64,000 nucleotides of DNA from Chrysophaeum taylorii (GCA_029834535.1 JAQMWT010000366.1:147501-211500), one strand, 5' to 3'; positions 1 through 10,436 are shown, numbered from the stretch's first letter. A program made the numbers and translations. Notes: generated by a model from the letters alone, not told the origin.

Positions 1-1
1 C

Positions 2-694
2 AAGACCGACAAGCAGCGAGCCCTCGAGTTCTATCGATCGGCTCAGGTCGAGCACTTCACCAAGGACACGGAGAGAACCATAAAGCTGATGGAGCTCGAG
101 ATGCGCAAGGCCAAGGCCCTCGCGTACGTCGATCCTGAAAAGGCGATCGAGGCCAAGGAAAAGGGAAACGTCGCTTTTCGCGGAGGAGACTTCCCTACGG
201 CCATTCGAGAGTACGAGGAGGCGGTCAAGCGCGATCCCAAGAACCCGAGCTACTACAACAACCTCGCGGCCGCGCTCTCCAAGATTGGCGACTTCCAGGG
301 CGCCAAGCAGAATTGCGACAAGGCCCTCGAGATCGATCCAAACTACGTCAAGGCAATCTGCAAGCGTGCTGACATCGAATTTCTCATGAAGGAGTATCAC
401 AAGGCCCTCGAGTCGTACAAGAAGGGGTTGTCCATCGAGCCCGACAACGCCGCCTGCAAGCAAGGCCTCCAGAAAGTCACCGTCGCGATCAACCAGGGCG
501 GCGCCGACCAGGAGCGTACCCAGCACGCGATGGCCGACCCCGAGATCCAGGCCATCCTCCAAGACCCCGTCATACGCACCATCATTTCCCAAATGTCCAC
601 CGACCCAACTTCCGCGAACAAGGCCCTTGCTGACCCCCTTATCCGTGCCAAAATCGAAAAACTCATCGCCTCGGGCATCCTCCAGGTCAAGTAA
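2..694 (+). CDS. STI1: STI1/HOP co-chaperone, C-terminal part (5' end outside window)
   Basis: The frame is open from base 2, so the start lies upstream; 230 residues are visible. They match the C-terminal part of the Hsp70-Hsp90 organising protein: a basic lead-in (AYVDPEKAIEAKEKGN), a TPR block of about three repeats (ending near YKKGLSIEPDNAACKQGL), then the DP2/STI1 domain with the hallmark ADPEIQAILQDPVIR and a closing KIEKLIASGILQVK. In this family the TPR2B domain binds the Hsp70 C-terminus and DP2 couples client transfer to Hsp90; the protein is cytosolic. The stop is TAA at 692-694. A first internal Met lies at base 89 but conserved sequence precedes it, so it is not the start. No intron is visible in this part. 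The identification is firm; only the N-terminal domains cannot be judged. Confidence 0.94.
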   Translation, partial: KTDKQRALEFYRSAQVEHFTKDTERTIKLMELEMRKAKALAYVDPEKAIEAKEKGNVAFRGGDFPTAIREYEEAVKRDPKNPSYYNNLAAALSKIGDFQGAKQNCDKALEIDPNYVKAICKRADIEFLMKEYHKALESYKKGLSIEPDNAACKQGLQKVTVAINQGGADQERTQHAMADPEIQAILQDPVIRTIISQMSTDPTSANKALADPLIRAKIEKLIASGILQVK

Positions 695-2211
695 TTTTTT
701 ACCCCCTCCGCTTTCTTTAAGACGACGACATTCTTTGCCTCTCGCAATCATATCCCGTGGTGGTGGTGCCACTGGTGGTGCTTTGCGCGCCCTTGTTCTT
801 GCGAGGGTCCGAACGGGTTCGGCTCGGTCGGGGGGTTCCGCACCCACCACGGAGGTGGTGGGGTATGCATGGCCGAGAGCGAGTTAACAGCGACGACGAC
901 GACGACGAGCGTGATCGCTGCCAGAAGACTTTATATCACGTTAACGAACGAACGAACGAGCTTACAGTCTCCTCCGCCGCGACGAGAGAAGAAGACTGCG
1001 CGCGCGTTCGCGAACGAGCGACTTAAAATAATATTTTATGGAGGCGACGTATTTTTGTGCGGGCAAAAAACCAGTACCAGGAAGGAAGACATACTTTGGC
1101 TCCAGTCAATCGTGTCAATCTTTGGGGTAGTTGAGTTCACTTTTTCCCAACAAGCCCTGGTTCTCCGCCCTGGTAGGTCCAACGGCGATGGCGTCGAGCT
1201 CGGTCGCGTTGACGCCGTGTTGTTCTCTTCGCATATTTCAGATAGCGGCGTCGTCGACGATCACCACGGCTTCGTCTTCGAAGGTCTCGAAATAGTAAGT
1301 ATGGAGGCATATTGGTTGAGATGATCTTTTCTTTCCAGACGCGCTCGAATCGACCGAAAGGCACCAAACGCGCGGGGAGCTCGCTCGGAGGTCAGCTTGT
1401 TCGAGGTGACGTGACCTGGCTTGCCCGCGCGCGCACTCCCCCCTTTGTTCGTGCCGCCACTGGGTACTCCGAGTCCCGTCGACCGAGACGAAGTCGTCGG
1501 GTCCCCAGCAGCCGGCACGACTCGAGAAAACTTGACCAAATTTTTCGTCGTTTTGTGGTGGAAGCCAACTGTCGAGTTTGTCTCGAATTCTCCGAAAACT
1601 CGCCATAGGAGGGACCTTGGCTCGAAACATCTGGACAACTTCTTTGCGGCCTCGATCTAAGCTGAAGACAATTATCATTTTGGAAAATTCTCTTTCGACT
1701 CGCGTCGCGACGCCAACGACTGGACAACCTTTCAGAAGTCGACAAGATCGCCCGCTTCGTCGCCTCGAGCCCTTCACGACGACGGGCCTTCCGAAGAAGA
1801 AGGACGCCAACTTCATTCCAGCCAGGCTGCACTCGCTTGGGTGTCCCGTCTACCAGAAGAGGGCGCCTACGGCCACCTCGTGGTCGTCGTTATTGAGAGG
1901 AACCATATATATCTGTCGTTCGATTCGAGCTCTCATGAATCATCTGCGCGATGATTGATTCTCGGTCTCCTTCGGCTCGAGCCTTAACCACCGCCCGAAC
2001 TTGACCACCACCATATCTCTATCATCATCATCATCATGGACCTTCTTTTTTTATTCTTTCTTTCTGGCCTTTCGTAGTAGTAGTGAGTGAGTGGAGAGAC
2101 GAGTGACACCAATTGCTTACCCTATAAAAAAGAAATATGTGTAACGGTCCGTGTTGTTTGTTGTGTGTTGAAGGGGGAGTGATATTTTGAGTTGAGTGTC
2201 GGGCCGTGAAT
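695..2211. other. Gap between STI1 and HSF; possible unrecognised spliced exons
   Basis: No protein family is recognised here. The stretch holds a short CGA repeat (about 888-908) and an AACG repeat (about 940-957). Between 1040 and 1660 there are good splice-like signals on the plus strand: an acceptor ending at 1241, a donor GTAAGT at 1295, a pyrimidine-rich acceptor ending at 1338, a GTCAGC donor at 1391 and a CAG acceptor near 1519. Joined in phase they give a short open frame ending at about 1660, but its product resembles nothing I know. It may be a small gene or an untranslated exon set. The last 200 bases are T-rich and probably contain the HSF promoter and 5' UTR. Confidence 0.35.
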
Positions 2212-3280
2212 ATGGGAGAAAGCAAGAGCGCGAGGGGCTCGTTTCCCGCCAAGTTGTACGAGCTCGTGGAGTCGCATTCGGCGCGGTCCGAGGAGGAGTT
2301 GGTCGTGTCGTGGTGCGAAGGAGGCCTAGCCTTCATCGTCCGCGATTTAACCAGATTCTGCGAAGAGGTATGTTTGTTCGTTGGTTGACACGAGTGTGTG
2401 TGTGTCGCAGGTGCTCCCGCAGCACTTCTGCCACAACAAGTGGGCGAGCTTCATTCGGCAGCTCAACCTGTATGGGTTCCGACGGATCACCCAAGGCCAG
2501 AGCAGCGGCGCGTACTGGCACAAGTATTTCCAGCGCGGCCAGCCTCAACTGCTTAGGGGAATAACTAGAAGTCGACGATCGGCGCCGTTCGAGGAGGAAG
2601 AGTTCGAACCTCAGTACGCTCCCCTCCCCGGTGGCTTTGGCGAGAAGCTCAAGAAGCAGGGTCGAGCCCGAGGGTTTACGGCGACGGCTCCGTGGAGTGC
2701 CGGGTCGGTCGCCCCGATGCACTCGTGCGTCCCCCTCCCCCAGATGCCCCCCCTCGCGAGCCTCGCCCAGCTTCCCCCCCCTCCCATCATCTCCGACGAG
2801 GCCTTGCTCCGGGAGCTCGACTCCCTCGTCCAACAACAAAAGGCTCACCACGAGAAACTCTCGACACCCAGTCCCGCGTCGTCCTCAAACTCGCTCAACA
2901 GAGTGCGGTCCGACGCCAAAATATCCGCCGCGGGCCTCCGAAACGCACCCCCCGTCACCCTCCCGACCCGCCTCATCCAGGACGATGCCCTCAACGACCG
3001 CAAGAGGATCGCCTCCCAACAGTCTGTTCATTCCGTCGGAGACAAGGGCGAAATGACCGAGGCCGGCGGACATCATCACCCGAAGAGATTCGACAACCAG
3101 CGTACCATGTCAAAATCCTCCCTCGCCTCGGACGACTGGGACCTCAACATCGCCGAGGTCGACTCCCTCAACCTCGACGACTGGCGCTGGAGCGAAGTCC
3201 ACAAGTCTACCTCCGGCTCCCTCGACCTCGGCCGCAAAAAGTCCGCCAAGGACCTCTCCCGCTACCCTCCACCCGCCTAG
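2212..3280 (+). CDS. Heat-shock transcription factor (HSF), one intron
   Basis: Exons are 2212-2367 and 2411-3280, giving 341 residues. The 43-bp intron (GTATGT...CGCAG) lies in phase 0 inside the DNA-binding domain, between CEE and VLPQHF; joining the exons restores the HSF winged helix: FPAKLYELV, then W/FIVRDL, then HNKWASFIRQLNLYGFRR, then YWHKYFQRG. The recognition-helix core (SFIRQLNLYGFRR) is nearly canonical. Residues about 8-105 form this domain. A long heptad trimerisation domain is not obvious; only a short stretch (DEALLRELDSLVQQQKAHHE) could be a weak coiled coil. The rest is Ser/Pro-rich and acidic near the end, as expected of an activation region. HSFs bind nGAAn heat-shock elements in the nucleus; the family is greatly expanded in diatoms and relatives. 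The start at 2212 is the first ATG of the frame. Confidence 0.94.
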
Positions 3281-3290
3281 TTTTACAAAG

Positions 3291-3579
3291 CTACTACTAC
3301 TACTACTACTATTAAGCCTTGTCATGTCTTCCTCCATCTTCTTCTTCTTCTTCTTCTCGCTCTTGAATAAATACACCTTCACTGAGCCAGAATGGATGGA
3401 TGGATGGATGGATGGATGCGCGAAAAACCGCGGAGCGAGGGAAACTAGGAGGAGGAGGAGAAGGAAAGCAGCAAGTACCAACTGGCGATGTCGTGCTGCG
3501 AACAAGAAAGAGGAGGAGGCAGCAGCAGCAGCAGCAGAGTAGCCACATACTATATTATAAACTCTCGGTCTCGCCGTCG

Positions 3580-3609
<30 letters not shown>
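3291..3609. repeat. Cluster of simple repeats 3' of HSF
   Basis: Five different microsatellites follow one another in 320 bp: CTA units (3291-3312), TTC units (about 3337-3357), GGAT units (about 3394-3417), CAG units (about 3519-3537) and GTC units (about 3574-3609). They are outside coding sequence. Confidence 0.9.
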
Positions 3610-3612
<3 letters not shown>

Positions 3613-5845
3613 AAAAAAAGTGGGATGTGGGCACGCAGGCAGGCAGGCAGAAGATGGTGTCCAAAGCGTCACGGAAGAAGAAAGAGCCAGGACGGAAACA
3701 ACAGCGACGCGTGAGATCAGGGACAACATCCAAAAAAAAACCCGGGCACCAGAGCGCGCTGTCGCGTGGCTTTACGCGTGGCTCGCGTCATGCATAAGTA
3801 AGCACGCGGACCTCCCTCTACAAAAGATGATGTCCGGACGAGCGATAAAGAGAGGATCAATATCCGTAGGCTCGTATGCCCGAAGGCGCGCAACGCCAAG
3901 CTGCGTCTGCAAGTGGAGCAAACCCCATCAAACAGACGGCGCCGCTGGAAGGTGACAAACCATATGGCAGAAATTCGTGTGCGAGAAGGGCAATTCGCAC
4001 CCGCTCCGCACCGGCCACGCGCCGCAAGGGCATCAGCAAGATGCTAAAGAGACTCGACGACAAAGGTGAACTGACTGGGAAGAGGATTGGCGGCGTTCGC
4101 GGTGGTCAGAGGTCAAATAAAACCAAAACACTCCGCAAGGCGCGATATACGCAGATAGAGTTCCGAGGTATGGAGTGACCCGCAAAACGGAAGTCTACGA
4201 GGCGACAGGACCGAAAATGGCCACGGCAGCTCACCTCTAGACAAGGATCTGTCGCTGGCCATCCTAAAGAAGAATGGACTACCGACATAAAAACAGCGCG
4301 GCAACTCTCAATGCCGACTCTCTTGCTGAGTTCTTTATTTCGAGCAAGGTGGCAGCCATTTTGTTGTCGTCCCGAGCGGATGAATCCCCCTGGGAAACTC
4401 CGTTTTTGTCAGTAAGAAACGGCGCGGGGGTTCCTCGGAGCATGGCGGAACCCTGTCGCGTTTATCGATCACCGAGCCCCTGGGTGTTGTTGCGCGAGCA
4501 GAGATGCCTCCTTCTTCGCCGGGGGCTAGGACGTGCGATCGCTCTCGGCTGCGTATCTTCGTTCTCAGAATTGCCACCAGACACGACACCAATAGCGCGG
4601 TCGAAGTCGACGGTACCGCGGAATGAATGAATGAGAGCGGCTCTGCGCGAATGCGATTGCGAGTTCCGGCCGACACCTCACTCGAGATCTAGTGGCGCAA
4701 GTTGAAGTGTGCCACATATGAAGAAGTAGGAGAGGCAAAAAAGACGCGTAGGAAGGAGTCGTTATTGTCTGCAGGAAAAACACCACTCGGTTTGGATTGG
4801 ATTGGATTGAAAATGGGTGCCCGCAACAAACGGAGGAGATCCGTTTGAGCGCACGGTTTGTAGCGCACCCTGTTTGAAGAGGGCACAGGACCGATCGGCG
4901 GCTAGCACAATACACACGCGCATAGTTCGAGCAGCCGATCTCGAAGGCGGAGGAATCTACTCCGCTCCTCGGCCCGTCTGAGGGGGTAGATGTGAGTCGT
5001 TCATTTAGAGTAGTACACTACGAAATCGTCGAAATGCACAGGTTCTCTCCGCTTGGGTCGCTGAGTGCTTGGCCTTCTCCGATCATCTTGTATTGCCACC
5101 CCAACTGTCTGTTATTGCTCACTGTTATTGAGATCCGTTGCGAGGAGTCAGCAATGACACCAGAATTCTTCAATGTTTCACTACTTATCGATAGGCGTAT
5201 ATCTATCTCATTAGGGCCGAGAAGATGCGTGACAGATCTCGCGAATCAATCAAGTTGCCGCGCAGCAACCGTTGTCTAGGCCAGCGCTGCCTCGACGTTG
5301 GCGCTCGTATCGCAGGTGAGAACATTCGAGCATTTGTTGTGATGGCATCTTGAAACGAAAATCCGCAATCATTCCATTGCCGTTGGATTCCAAGGGCGTC
5401 GGATTCTGACGACGGTCGTCATCGCGAGAGCTCGCCGACGACGGATCAGGCGAGAGTTGCGATACTGGACAACAGTTTTTCGGCGATTGTCTGGCGCGCT
5501 TAAATTTGTCGTTCTCATCGCAATGTGCGTACTGAAGTAAGTGCCTCGAGTCGTCTCGATGATTTCGCCCCGTTCCCGTTTAATCGTGCGATGCTTTATG
5601 ACTACTACTTGAGGCTGGCTGGATTCTCGTGTCAGCCAGTCATCGCGCGCGATAATACCATCGACGATTCGAAGAATAAGCGCTCCACAAACACGGCTCT
5701 CGCAAGGCCACGTTACCCGTATAGCCCAAACGAATGGTGGTGGTGCATTTCCCTCTTCCTCCGCGATCATCCAGTTTGGGAGTTGCTAACCATTCTTACT
5801 ATAATTACTACATTTGCACCGTTGGAGGCGCCCCTGCCGCCGCAA

Positions 5846-5903
5846 CCTTGATAAGAGAAGCCGCACAACATGTGCGTCACACGTGTTGCGGCTTCTCTCA
5901 AGG
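5846..5903. repeat. Near-perfect hairpin, about 24-bp arms
   Basis: The left arm beginning CCTTGATAAGAGAAGCCGCA (5846) pairs with the right arm ending TGCGGCTTCTCTCAAGG (5903), with one 3-base bulge and one single-base offset and a loop of only a few bases around 5876. It lies in a gene-free stretch. It could be a small-RNA precursor, the core of a short inverted-repeat element, or a cruciform-forming site; the sequence alone does not decide. Confidence 0.75.
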
Positions 5904-5928
5904 ATTATGGATGTTGTTGACGCGGAGC

Positions 5929-5965
<37 letters not shown>

Positions 5966-6244
5966 GTGAAGGTTGGAGGTTAACTAATTCGCAGGTCTCG
6001 ACGGGTTCCTTCTATCCAGGGTCGTTGTCCGTCCCGCCCGTCTCTCGCTCCTTTTGCTTTTTCAGCACCGCGCCTCGATGAAAATTCGATTTATTCGATT
6101 TATTCGATTTTCGTTGCGTGGCGGATTGATGATGATTTCCTTTAAAAAAAGGGCGTCGTAAAAAGAAGTCGACGTAGCCCCAGACCAGCGTGGTCTGACG
6201 AGAGTGCTGTTGAAGGTTCCGTTAGGTGTTCTGAGCACAAGCCC

Positions 6245-7045
6245 ATGACACTCAGGCGGAGCGCGTCGTTCTCAACGATGCAACGGGCAAGCACGACGCC
6301 GACGATATCCAAGGAGGAGCCCGAGGTGGAGGGCGAGCTGAGTCGAAGTGATTTGCGGCAGTACGTGGTGTTTCGATCGTGCAGCGCGAATCGACTCGAG
6401 TGCAACGACCCTTTGAATGGCACGATCTTAGTGCTCGCGAGGTGCCGCGAGAGGAATCAGGTGAATTTGAGCTGGCGGTCGGCATACTTCACGCTGTCGA
6501 ACGCGGGCGTGCTGCGGATCTTTCGGTCCCCCGAAGATCGCGCGCGGTGGGCAGAGCTCGGCGCGAGCTGCGAGAATCTCGCAAAGTGGCGGAGCGCGAT
6601 ATCGGACGCGCACGTAATTTCCTGCCTGCGAGAGGTCCCCGAGCCAGAGGCCGACAAGTGCCGCCGCGCGGGGCGCCGGATGCGGAAACGGAGCTACACC
6701 GAAATCAAACAGCTTCCGAGCCTCAACGAGGACGAGGAGACGACCGAATGCGAGACTGTTTCGATATCGAGGAGCACGTCGACATCCTCGGCCGACGACC
6801 CCCCCCAGGAGCGACGACCCTCCAACTACTCGACCTTTGAGGTCTGGCTCAAGAACGACATTGCCAACCCCAACGCCTGCCCCGTGCTCAAATTCTCCGG
6901 GAACCCGAGCCACGACATTGTTGCGCTCCACCAGGCCCTCGTCCAGTGTTCCCACCACTTCCACGTCCCGATTAAATCCTCTTTCTCTCACCCACTCCTC
7001 CGCAAGTACCACAACTCACCCCTCCCCGTCTCCATCTCGACCTAA
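6245..7045 (+). CDS. Unknown protein, possibly with a PH-like domain
   Basis: An open frame of 266 residues from the first ATG at 6245. It is not recognised. What can be seen: a Ser/Thr-rich N-terminus, then a stretch around residues 75-115 (NLSWRSAYFTLSNAGVLRIF) that has the W/F-L-L/F alternation of the first strands of a pleckstrin-homology domain; a basic and Ser-rich linker (residues 145-190); and a C-terminal block with alternating hydrophobics (FEVWLKNDI... VLKFSGNPSHDIVALHQALV) that could supply later strands and the final helix of such a fold. If so it would be a split PH-like domain binding lipid or protein. Codon use fits neighbouring genes. A CGA repeat follows the stop directly (about 7048-7071). 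Confidence is good for a gene, poor for function. Confidence 0.6.
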   Translation: MTLRRSASFSTMQRASTTPTISKEEPEVEGELSRSDLRQYVVFRSCSANRLECNDPLNGTILVLARCRERNQVNLSWRSAYFTLSNAGVLRIFRSPEDRARWAELGASCENLAKWRSAISDAHVISCLREVPEPEADKCRRAGRRMRKRSYTEIKQLPSLNEDEETTECETVSISRSTSTSSADDPPQERRPSNYSTFEVWLKNDIANPNACPVLKFSGNPSHDIVALHQALVQCSHHFHVPIKSSFSHPLLRKYHNSPLPVSIST

Positions 7046-7263
7046 AAAACGACGACGACGACGACGACGACGAGTCGAGGTGTCGTGTGTGAGACGAGAC
7101 TAGACTTGACTCGACTTGACTTGACGACCCCCCCAACAAAAATGAGGACGGAAAGAGGAAAGATTATTATTTGCAAATATTATGTCGAATCATCATTAGT
7201 CTTGGCAGCAGTCGATGTTGAAGAAAACGAACCTTCAGCACGCTGGGATCCCACTAGAGAAAA

Positions 7264-7340
7264 AAGTCAACGACGACGACGACGACGACAGTTGTCGCAG
7301 GATTCGTCGTTGTTGTTGTTGTTGTTGTTGTTGTTGTTGC
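7264..7340. repeat. CGA and TTG microsatellites inside the phosphatase 3' end
   Basis: A CGA repeat (about 7270-7289) and a TTG repeat (about 7307-7339) code, on the minus strand, for the terminal poly-Arg and poly-Asn of the phosphatase. Length changes here would alter only the tail. Confidence 0.9.
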
Positions 7341-9228
7341 TGCTGCAGAGGTGGGCGAGGCGCTTCGCCCGGAGCCGGAGCGCGCCCTGCTCGTCGACGG
7401 CGATCAGGAGGAGCGCGGCATCGTTGGAGTTCTGGTCGAAGTAGTTGCGTGCCGAGAAGAGCGTGGCGAGGCGGCCGCCGTGCATGAACTTGACGCCCGC
7501 GCGAACGAATTGGTGCGAACGGACGACCATTTGGAGGCTTTCGCGGTGGCAGAACTGGGCGGTGATGTCGGGGCCGAACTTTGGAATCCCCGAGCCGCGG
7601 TAGCCCTTGTCTCCGCGCGAGAGGTAGTGGACGCCGCGCGCCATGTCGGCGTCCGAGTCGGACGGATCCGACCAGAGGGCGTGACGCACGCAGCTCGCGG
7701 TTTTTGACCCAAAGGTGTCGCGGAGCGGGCGTTGGACGCGGGAGAGGTCCTCGATCGTCCAGGAGCCGTCCCCGACGCCGCCGTGGACCACAAAGATCGC
7801 TTCCGCGACAACGGCCGCGAGCGGGAGGTAGTCGAACGCAGAGTGGATCGCGTCGTATGCCTCCGTATTCCCCCCCCCAAGCCGGGTTGCGCAGTGTCGG
7901 GCAAACCCAAACTCGCCCATGCCCTCGTTTTGGCGCCGAAACTCGTGGTTCCCCCGTACCAAAAAGACGCGCGCCGGGTAGAGCACCTTGAGCGAAAAGA
8001 GCAAGACCACCACCTCTAGCTGGTGGGCGCCGCGGTCGACCCAGTCCCCGTTGAACACGTAGGCCACAGTCTCGATGTCGCCGCCGCGGTGGGAGGGAAA
8101 CCCGTGGTGTCCCAGCAGCAACAACAGATCCCGGAGCTGGCCGTGAACGTCGCCAAATATCTTTGCCGGCGCCGCGACCCGAGGCACCACCGGCTCGGCC
8201 GCCGCGAGCCGCGCGACGTCCTTCGCGAGCTCCACGATCCGCTCTGTCTGGGTCGCGGGGTCCGCAGTTTCGAGAAGCTCCTCCAAGGCGGCGGGCGCCC
8301 ACTGGGAATCCGGGATATCTTCCTCCTCCTCCTCCTCTTCGTCGTCAAAGGCAGATCCCCGTCCGCGTTCGAGGTCGCGCGCTATGGCGCGGCACGCCTC
8401 GATGGCGGCCTCGGCGACGGTCTGGGGTGCGGACCCGCGCGGCGCCGCCAAAGCCCCCCGCCAGTCCGCTCCGTGCGGCGCCCTTAGCGCCTCGTCCAAC
8501 ACGAGCTCCGCGTTCACGAGGCTCGGCCCGACAGCCATCGATTTTTTTCGCGGTCCGTCGGCGAGGACGCATCGCGGATCCAACACCAGGCGCGGACTTG
8601 GACCATCCTGGTGATCCAAACACAATGGATCCAATTTAGCCTTTTCGAGCCGGCCCGACCTCGCGGCGCTGATCCACTCGGCGCAGCCCATCTGGCCCTC
8701 GGCGTCGTCGCTCGGCCAAAGCAAAGCCTCGATCGTTTCTGCAACGTGGCGCGCGCCCCCCGCGAGGTCCCGCACCAATAAACGCCGCTGCGCCGCGTTC
8801 ATCCGAGCTCCCGGATCTCCCGCGTATTTCGTGAAGACCGTTCGCAGCCTCAGCTCTTCGAGCGGCGTTCCCGCGTCGCGGCTACGGTCGAACGACGGTC
8901 CGAGAGCCCCGCGCAGCAACGCGTACTCGTGCGTGTTCAGCAGACCCGACTGGTCGACGTCGCACGCCCGGAATGCCGCGCGCGCCGTCGCATCGTCGAG
9001 ACCCCAGTGATGCTGCAACTTGACGTGCGCCACAAACGCGGCTTCGTTCATTTTAGAATTCGGCGCAACGCGCAAAAATTCGCGTTTCATGTCCTCGTAC
9101 TCCCCAGCCCTCGCGTCCTTGAACCCAGCGGCAGCGAGCGCATCATCCTGCCGCTGCTCGCTCCGCGCCTCGGGCGGACCAGCCATCGCGATCGCCGACG
9201 CTGACCCAAACAGACCATAATTCGCCAT
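7267..9228 (-). CDS. EF-hand serine/threonine protein phosphatase, PPP family
   Basis: 653 residues from the ATG at 9228; the frame stays open to 9540 but that extension is made of simple repeats, so the 9228 start is preferred. All PPP catalytic motifs are present in order: GDVHG (359-363), GDWVDRG (394-400), GNHE (426-429), LWSDP (518-522), RSHQ (570-573) and SARNY (592-596), so a two-metal phosphoesterase is expected. One canonical EF-hand loop (DVDQSGLLNTHE, 90-101) lies near the N-terminus with a second degenerate helix-loop-helix likely after it. Calcium-linked PPEF/PP7 phosphatases of animals carry EF-hands at the C-terminus, so this N-terminal arrangement differs. Deviations from consensus: Trp for Tyr in GDYVDRG, Gln for Glu in RxHE, and Arg in SAPNY. 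A poly-acid run (296-303) separates the halves and the tail is poly-Asn then poly-Arg, encoded by microsatellites. Confidence 0.9.
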   Translation of the reverse strand: MANYGLFGSASAIAMAGPPEARSEQRQDDALAAAGFKDARAGEYEDMKREFLRVAPNSKMNEAAFVAHVKLQHHWGLDDATARAAFRACDVDQSGLLNTHEYALLRGALGPSFDRSRDAGTPLEELRLRTVFTKYAGDPGARMNAAQRRLLVRDLAGGARHVAETIEALLWPSDDAEGQMGCAEWISAARSGRLEKAKLDPLCLDHQDGPSPRLVLDPRCVLADGPRKKSMAVGPSLVNAELVLDEALRAPHGADWRGALAAPRGSAPQTVAEAAIEACRAIARDLERGRGSAFDDEEEEEEEDIPDSQWAPAALEELLETADPATQTERIVELAKDVARLAAAEPVVPRVAAPAKIFGDVHGQLRDLLLLLGHHGFPSHRGGDIETVAYVFNGDWVDRGAHQLEVVVLLFSLKVLYPARVFLVRGNHEFRRQNEGMGEFGFARHCATRLGGGNTEAYDAIHSAFDYLPLAAVVAEAIFVVHGGVGDGSWTIEDLSRVQRPLRDTFGSKTASCVRHALWSDPSDSDADMARGVHYLSRGDKGYRGSGIPKFGPDITAQFCHRESLQMVVRSHQFVRAGVKFMHGGRLATLFSARNYFDQNSNDAALLLIAVDEQGALRLRAKRLAHLCSSNNNNNNNNNNDESCDNCRRRRRR

Positions 9229-9633
9229 ATTTTTAGACTTATCTTCACAACGCAGGATACGTATCCTTCTGGTCAAAGAATAATAAATAATGACGTGGCA
9301 CGAACGAACGAACGAACGGAGCGAGCGACCGACCCTAGGGCAGCAGGGTATGGCAGCCGCGCGCTCCTTCCCTTCTCGTTCCCAGCTGTCGCCGCAAAAA
9401 TAAATGTCGCGGTCGTCGTCGTCGTCGTCGTGGCCACCAGCCGGGCGACCTTCCATCAAGAACACGTGACATCTCGCTGGCGTGTTGGCCTTTCGTAGGG
9501 ACGGCCCTCGGTGGACTCGTCTTCGCGTCCGCACACCCACTTTCCCTGCGACAGCTTTTCTGTCTGCCGGCCGATCTATTGTTCTTTCTCGGGCATCTTC
9601 CCGCCCCTTTTTATGAATGTCACACTATAATAA
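9229..9633. other. Upstream region of the phosphatase gene
   Basis: No gene seen. It contains a GAAC tetranucleotide repeat (about 9300-9318) and a GTC repeat (about 9410-9431), and probably the phosphatase promoter and the 3' UTR of the next minus-strand gene. Confidence 0.6.
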
Positions 9634-10146
9634 TCAAGGTCGAGAGAGCCACCACTGGAGAGCCTCTTGGGAGAGTTTGTTGAGGAGCTTGAAGAGGAAT
9701 TGCGCCTGCTTGTGCATGTTGGCGTAGAGCTTCTGGTTGAAGTTGTACCACTTGTTGGGAAAGTCGTCGAATGCCTTGCGCCAGAACGCAGTGACGCTCG
9801 AGAAGACCCTCCCCCACACAGTTCTCATCGGGGTGACGGGAATCTGCTGCGGCTGCTGCTCGAGCTTGGGGGCCCGCAGGGCGGTAAATCGCATGCCGAC
9901 GTCGCACAAGGGGAGTGACCCTTCGCGTTCCATTTTCGGCGTCGTCTGGGAGTAACCGACGCAAGTGTATGTGAAATCAAAATTCTGGTCGGTTCGCGCA
10001 CTTCGCTCGATAACCTCCTTCTGCGCGAGATCGCTCGGGATCGAGCCCCGTCGTCCGATGCACAAAGGCGGCCGACCGGAGGTCTTCATCGCCGTCGTGA
10101 AGTACGTGATCCCCGTGCAGGAACTCGTCCCATCGTCGCCTTTCAT
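9634..10146 (-). CDS. Unknown small protein
   Basis: 170 residues from the first ATG at 10146. No family is recognised. The sequence is of mixed composition and does not look like an antisense shadow: it has a GRRGSIPSDLAQKEVIERS stretch, a central DFTYTCVGYSQTTPK segment, and an aromatic C-terminal part (AFWRKAFDDFPNKWYNFNQK) followed by an amphipathic helix rich in Lys, Leu and Trp. No signal peptide or membrane segment is obvious. A GTAAGG donor-like site lies just upstream of the ATG, so an additional 5' exon cannot be excluded. A real gene is likely; the function is unknown. Confidence 0.55.
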   Translation of the reverse strand: MKGDDGTSSCTGITYFTTAMKTSGRPPLCIGRRGSIPSDLAQKEVIERSARTDQNFDFTYTCVGYSQTTPKMEREGSLPLCDVGMRFTALRAPKLEQQPQQIPVTPMRTVWGRVFSSVTAFWRKAFDDFPNKWYNFNQKLYANMHKQAQFLFKLLNKLSQEALQWWLSRP

Positions 10147-10436
10147 GCTCAAAACACCTTACCCTAAGAGGGTTGTGTTTGTTTATTGCAAGGTGCGATT
10201 TTTAGGTCGTCGTCACCACTTGAACTCTCGATGCCTTGTTGACCGACCTTGTAAACATCAAGGAGAGTGAAATTTTTGTGACCGAAAAAAAAAAAAAAGT
10301 TTCGACGGCGAGCTCTGGGCATGTGCACAACTCGGTCGGTCGACGTCGACAGCTGCATAAAGCGAGAAGACCAGTAGCGCTGGTCGACCGCGATCGAGAC
10401 CGCGCTCGCCACCACCGTGGTGGTATGGTAGTGAGA

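Larger units (their letters stand above)
3281..6244. other. Long gene-poor stretch with microsatellites
   Basis: About 3 kb without a recognisable gene on either strand. It starts with the HSF 3' UTR and a dense cluster of simple repeats (3291-3609). From about 3850 to 5800 base composition becomes less GC-rich and reading frames are short and unconvincing; a 100-residue plus frame at 3876-4178 is basic but matches nothing. A strong hairpin lies at 5846-5903, a GTC repeat at about 5931-5962, and an ATTCGATTT repeat at about 6084-6110. The last 150 bases presumably hold the promoter of the gene starting at 6245. Confidence 0.5.

Noticed and set aside
1238-1816. Minus-strand frame of 192 codons between STI1 and HSF
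   Set aside because: Basic, Ser-rich composition with equally long competing frames on both strands and no motif.
3876-4178. Basic plus-strand frame of 100 codons
   Set aside because: No homology recognised, no leader, no support from neighbours.
7235-8302. Long antisense-type frame (355 codons) overlapping the phosphatase on the same strand in another phase
   Set aside because: Arg/Pro/Gly-rich shadow of a GC-rich gene with full PPP motifs in the other frame.
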